In this document: positions 41,314-44,142 of the stretch, in pieces
How positions within the stretch are numbered: position 1 is the stretch's first letter
How the letters are laid out: each line of letters opens with the position of its first letter
NCBI GenBank assembly: GCA_016124515.1
Contig: WGNN01000008.1
Location: 1-44,142 of the forward strand
Source: a bacterium
GTDB taxonomy: Bacteria > Bacteroidota > Bacteroidia > CAILMK01 > JACPUW01
DNA length: 44,142 nucleotides
Reading direction: 5' to 3'
Position numbers and translations under genes: made by a program
The notes under the pieces: model-generated
What the model was told of the DNA's origin: nothing
Database searches by the model: none
What the model saw: the letters and a program-made list of their open reading frames with translations, nothing else

Positions 41314-41727
41314 TTATTTTTTACAGTTTTCGCAGATCCCTTTGGCCAACACATTCAACTCTTGCAATTGGTAGCTTTTGGGCAGCACTATTTCGGGCAG
41401 TTCAAAGTTGAGGCAATAGGTTTTGCCGCATTTATCGCATAAAAAATGGATGTGCTCATCGTGGTGGTGGCCCGAGTCGCAATCGGTAGAACAAAGTGCG
41501 TACTTAATGGCACTTTCGCCATCGAACACGCGATGAATTAAACCACATTCTTCAAAACCCGACATGATGCGGTAGAGCGTTACACGGTCGTATTTATTGC
41601 CCAGGCTGTTTTCAATATCGCGGTGGCTTAGTGCAAAGTTGTTTTCCATAAACTCTTCCAGGATATCGATTCTACCCGGGGTTTTTCTCAGCTTGTGAGA
41701 TTTGAGCAGGTCAATGGCGTTTTGCAT
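41314..41727 (-). CDS. Fur-family metal-responsive repressor, probably Zur-like
   Basis: Protein of 137 residues. The winged-helix N-terminal domain has LRKTPGRIDILEEF and the recognition helix KYDRVTLYRIMSGFEECGLI. The C-terminal dimerisation domain carries the structural zinc site C97-x2-C100 / C132-x2-C135 and a sensing cluster HHHDEHIHF (H87-H89, D90, H92, H94). This is a complete Fur/Zur/Per-type protein; the metal cannot be fixed from sequence. The adjacent ABC/FtsX/DUF3299 set and MerC favour zinc. A TACCTTTG box on the minus strand (41740-41733) ends 5 bp before the ATG, which would give a nearly leaderless mRNA. Confidence 0.9.
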   Translation of the reverse strand: MQNAIDLLKSHKLRKTPGRIDILEEFMENNFALSHRDIENSLGNKYDRVTLYRIMSGFEECGLIHRVFDGESAIKYALCSTDCDSGHHHDEHIHFLCDKCGKTYCLNFELPEIVLPKSYQLQELNVLAKGICENCKK

Positions 41728-41785
41728 ACGTGCAAAGGTAAGGCAGGCAAATGGAATATTTTTTTCAAAAAAGTTTAGCCACCTA

Positions 41786-41815
41786 TTGCAGGTTTCAGAG
41801 GTAAGTTTATATTTG
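41786..41815 (+). promoter_or_regulatory. Promoter of tRNA-Glu
   Basis: TTGC at 41786-41789 (-33) and TATATTTG at 41808-41815 (-7, exact TAnnTTTG) are 18 bp apart. The tRNA begins 41 bp after the -7 element, leaving a short 5' leader for processing. Confidence 0.6.
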
Positions 41816-41856
41816 CACCCACATTTCGAGAGCAGCTCGGAATTACTAACAAAAAT

Positions 41857-41928
41857 GGTCCGTTCGTCTAGGGGTTAGGACGCCAGATTTTCATTCTGGT
41901 AACACGGGTTCGATTCCCGTACGGACTA
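41857..41928 (+). tRNA. tRNA-Glu (anticodon UUC)
   Basis: The sequence folds as a full cloverleaf. The acceptor GGTCCGT pairs with ACGGACT (first pair G-U), the anticodon stem is CCAGA/TCTGG with loop TTTTCAT, and the anticodon TTC is at 41890-41892. The T-arm is CGGG-TTCGATT-CCCG. The discriminator is A41928, and CCA is not encoded, since ca then gaaaag follows. It stands alone, with its own promoter and terminator, divergent from the Fur-family gene. Confidence 0.97.
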
Positions 41929-41931
41929 CAG

Positions 41932-41968
41932 AAAAGCCTGTAAGTAAATCACTTACAGGCTTTTTTAT
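41932..41968 (+). terminator. Rho-independent terminator of tRNA-Glu
   Basis: GCCTGTAAGT at 41936-41945 pairs perfectly with ACTTACAGGC at 41951-41960 around a 5-nt loop. AAAA precedes it and TTTTTTATTTT follows. This is a strong intrinsic terminator 4 nt after the tRNA end. Confidence 0.93.
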
Positions 41969-42642
41969 TTTACGGCAAAAGCAAAAGCTAAATTATTTTG
42001 ATTAGGAATCTGAAGTATCGAGGGGTACACTATAATATGTTGCTATAGACACCAATAAATGAAAAGTCAAATCAGCAAGCTAGTGTATTGATATATGCTC
42101 AGAATTCTCCTTGTTTCGTCACTAAGGGAGGCGCTTTTTATGTAATTAGGACGGCTCTTTTTCTTTTTAGTAGAGAAATAATTGAAATTCCGCCCGGAAC
42201 AAAAAGCTGTATGAGCCTTTACACCGAAGCAAAAGGAACAAGCTTTGGATAAGCTAAATATTTGATTTGCAATACTTCACTTAGCGGCGAGTTTTTTTTG
42301 TTCAGGAATTTCGGTTGTTTCGGAGCGTAAAGAAAAGAAAACAAGCCTTGACTTTTTGGTACTTTTTGGTCAAGCAAAAAGTACAAGAAAGGAGCAACGA
42401 GCACAACTTTAAGACGGTAAGCTCAAAATTTGATTTAGAAAAGAATAATTCAAGCCAAAATTTTATCAATAAATGTTGTTGTAATTGAATATGTTAGGTG
42501 GTATTCAAGTGCGGTTAAGTTGCGAAAAAGCTTGAATGTGAGACGTGTTTGGGTCACTGAAATTTCTTTATTAAATTTAATTGTGAAATTCAATGATTTA
42601 CGAAGGCCCGGAAATGTATTTCATTCCAATTCAAATCCTAAG
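41969..42642. repeat. Gene-free region with dispersed repeat and hairpin
   Basis: No coding region can be supported. A perfect inverted repeat GTACTTTTTG-GTCAAG-CAAAAAGTAC lies at 42359-42384. Its right arm leads straight into a 41-nt sequence (42376-42416) that recurs at 15535-15575. This hairpin plus 'caagaaaggagcaacgagcac' tail looks like one dispersed intergenic element. The remainder is AT-rich single-copy sequence between the tRNA terminator and the end of uvrC. Confidence 0.65.
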
Positions 42643-44142
42643 CTATCCTGCATCCGCTCCACCATTCTTACTTTCCAAATTAAAATAGTCGTGAACCAAT
42701 GCGGCTTTTGATTGCCCAATCAAGGCACTTAATTGCTCTAAGCTTGCTTCGCTGATTTTTTTAATGGACTTGAATTCACTCAACAGCTGCTTGGCGGTTT
42801 TTTCGCCAATACCTTCTATTTGTTGCAATTCGGTTTTGAAACTGCCTTTGGAGCGCCGGTTGCGGTGGGCGGTAATGGCAAAACGGTGTGCCTCGTTGCG
42901 CAGGTGTTGTATCACTTTCAATGAGTCTGAAGCCTTGTCAACATGCAATGGATATGGGTCGCCGGGTTTGTATATTTCTTCCAGACGCTTGGCTATGCCC
43001 ACAATTTCTATTTTGCCAATCAGGTTCAGTTTGTCAAGACTTTTCAGTGCCGCGCCCAACTGACCTTTTCCACCGTCAATAACTATAAGGTTGGGTAGTG
43101 GTTCCGCCTCCTCGAGCAGGCGTTTGTATCTTCTGTAAACCACCTCTTCCATTGTGGCAAAGTCGTCAATTTGGTCAACTGTTTTTACATTGAATATGCG
43201 GTAATCGGCCTTGCTGGGTTTGCCGCCTTTAAACACCACACAACTTGATACCGGATACGAACCCTGCATATTGGAGTTGTCGAAACACTCAATATGGTGC
43301 GGTTGGTGCTGCAGGTGCAGGTCGTTTTTCATCCGCTCCATTAGCTCAAGGGTGCGTTTTTGCGGATTTTTAATTTCAATGGCCTTCATTTTTTGTTGTG
43401 CATAGGCTACCGCATTTTTCTTTGATAGTTCCAGTAGTTTTTTCTTATCGCCTATTTTTGGGTTCACAAACTTCAAGTCGCCGCCTTCAAAATCAATATC
43501 AAAGGGCAACAAAATCTCTTTTGATGTACTCGAATACTTTTCGCGAATGTCGGTAAGGGCAAAAAGCAACAAATCTTCTTCGCTTTCGTCAAGCACATTT
43601 TTAAACTCAACCGTGTGTGTTTGAATAATGGTACCCTGCACTATTTTTAGGTAGTTTACAAAAGAATAGCGGTTGTAGCTGTATATATTGAATACATCCA
43701 CATTATGTATAGCGGGGTTGACAACGGTGGATTTGTTAGTGAAGTTTTCGAGCAATTCAAGTTTGGTTTTCCATTCTTCGGCTTGTTCAAACTCCAGTTT
43801 TTCAATGCAGGCGTTCAACTGTTCTTTGAGGTAGGCAAGCACCACTTGGTAGTTTCCTTTGAGTATTTGCCTTATTTGCTTTACTGATTCGCTGTACTCC
43901 GCCTCCGTTTGCAAGCCTTCGCAGGGGCCTTTGCACAAGCCAATTTGGTATTCCAAACAAACTTTAAACTTGCCTTCATTTATGTTTTGTTCGCTTAGCG
44001 AAAGGCTGCATGTGCGTATGGGAAACAACTTGCGCAGTACATCCATTATAATCTTCATGCGGCTTACCGATGAGTAAGGGCCAAAATATTCGCTGCCGTC
44101 AAACACGCGGTTGCGCATAGGGAAAATGCGCGGAAAACGCTC
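42643..44142 (-). CDS. uvrC: Excinuclease ABC subunit C (5' end outside window)
   Basis: The C-terminal 499 residues of UvrC, which makes both incisions around DNA lesions held by UvrB. The window edge cuts the gene inside the N-terminal GIY-YIG domain; the visible part begins ERFPRIFPMRNRVFDGSEYF, just after the GIY-YIG core. A cysteine patch CLEYQIGLCKGPC follows, then the UVR motif for UvrB contact (KLEFEQAEEWKTKLELL). The RNase H-like second nuclease follows, with ECFDNSNMQGSYPVSSCVVF and VIDGGKGQLGAAL (acidic active-site residues). At the end are two helix-hairpin-helix motifs (LQQIEGIGEKTAKQLLSEF). No frameshift is seen. Confidence 0.97.
   Translation of the reverse strand, partial: ERFPRIFPMRNRVFDGSEYFGPYSSVSRMKIIMDVLRKLFPIRTCSLSLSEQNINEGKFKVCLEYQIGLCKGPCEGLQTEAEYSESVKQIRQILKGNYQVVLAYLKEQLNACIEKLEFEQAEEWKTKLELLENFTNKSTVVNPAIHNVDVFNIYSYNRYSFVNYLKIVQGTIIQTHTVEFKNVLDESEEDLLLFALTDIREKYSSTSKEILLPFDIDFEGGDLKFVNPKIGDKKKLLELSKKNAVAYAQQKMKAIEIKNPQKRTLELMERMKNDLHLQHQPHHIECFDNSNMQGSYPVSSCVVFKGGKPSKADYRIFNVKTVDQIDDFATMEEVVYRRYKRLLEEAEPLPNLIVIDGGKGQLGAALKSLDKLNLIGKIEIVGIAKRLEEIYKPGDPYPLHVDKASDSLKVIQHLRNEAHRFAITAHRNRRSKGSFKTELQQIEGIGEKTAKQLLSEFKSIKKISEASLEQLSALIGQSKAALVHDYFNLESKNGGADAG

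Noticed and set aside
42219-42404. 61-codon frame on the minus strand
   Set aside because: It covers the 42359-42384 hairpin and repeat, and has no family match.

Overview
The window is chromosomal DNA from a member of the Bacteroidota, probably an environmental relative of the Chitinophagales/Sphingobacteriales. The evidence is two TonB-dependent receptors with N-terminal carboxypeptidase-regulatory-like domains, a protein with a type IX secretion (T9SS type A) C-terminal signal, LytS/LytTR signalling, several TAnnTTTG (-7) promoter elements, and gene starts without strong Shine-Dalgarno sequences. I see no phage, transposase, plasmid or CRISPR signature. The accessory character comes from intergenic repeats and lineage-specific envelope genes.

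Layout. 1-610 is a repeat-bearing leader, followed by a TonB receptor (611-3313). 3697-5125 holds two paralogous small outer-membrane-like proteins. 5291-6510 is a GNAT acetyltransferase overlapping a lipoprotein-type methyltransferase. 6581-9771 is a tight four-gene operon (lipoprotein, TPR protein, lipoprotein, membrane protein with a duplicated four-cysteine module). 9772-10909 is gene-free and packed with short hairpins and degenerate repeats, including a perfect 33-nt palindrome. 10910-15463 has a FAD-dependent oxidoreductase and a T9SS cargo protein. 15653-19806 is an operon of TonB receptor, LytS-type kinase and LytTR regulator. 19939-22969 is an operon of SPFH protein, zinc-ribbon membrane protein and membrane protein, resembling the Bacillus ydjGHI group. 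23253-27851 has msrB and then a four-gene surface-polysaccharide block (nucleotidyltransferase-like, Wzz-like, Wzy/WaaL-like, methyltransferase). 27898-32060 is a large BNR/Asp-box protein followed by an SDR-like protein. 32233-36904 has an orphan TPR histidine kinase, a ceramidase-like (CREST) membrane protein, trhO and an ACMSD-type decarboxylase.

The most interesting region is 37134-41727. A merC-yidD-mogA operon is divergent from an ABC ATPase/FtsX-permease/DUF3299-like set, which converges on a Fur-family regulator plus DUF6940 pair. The permease has a His/Asp/Glu-rich extracytoplasmic loop. A perfect 6-3-6 inverted repeat (TGCAAC-TGT-GTTGCA) sits between the two divergent promoters, over the merC -7 element. 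I read this as a metal, probably zinc, homeostasis module under the adjacent Fur/Zur-like regulator. It resembles the Zur-regulated ABC/FtsX/DUF3299 operons known from Pseudomonas, but it adds MerC and DUF6940.

The window ends with tRNA-Glu(UUC), its promoter and terminator, a gene-free stretch with a dispersed repeat, and a uvrC gene cut by the window edge.
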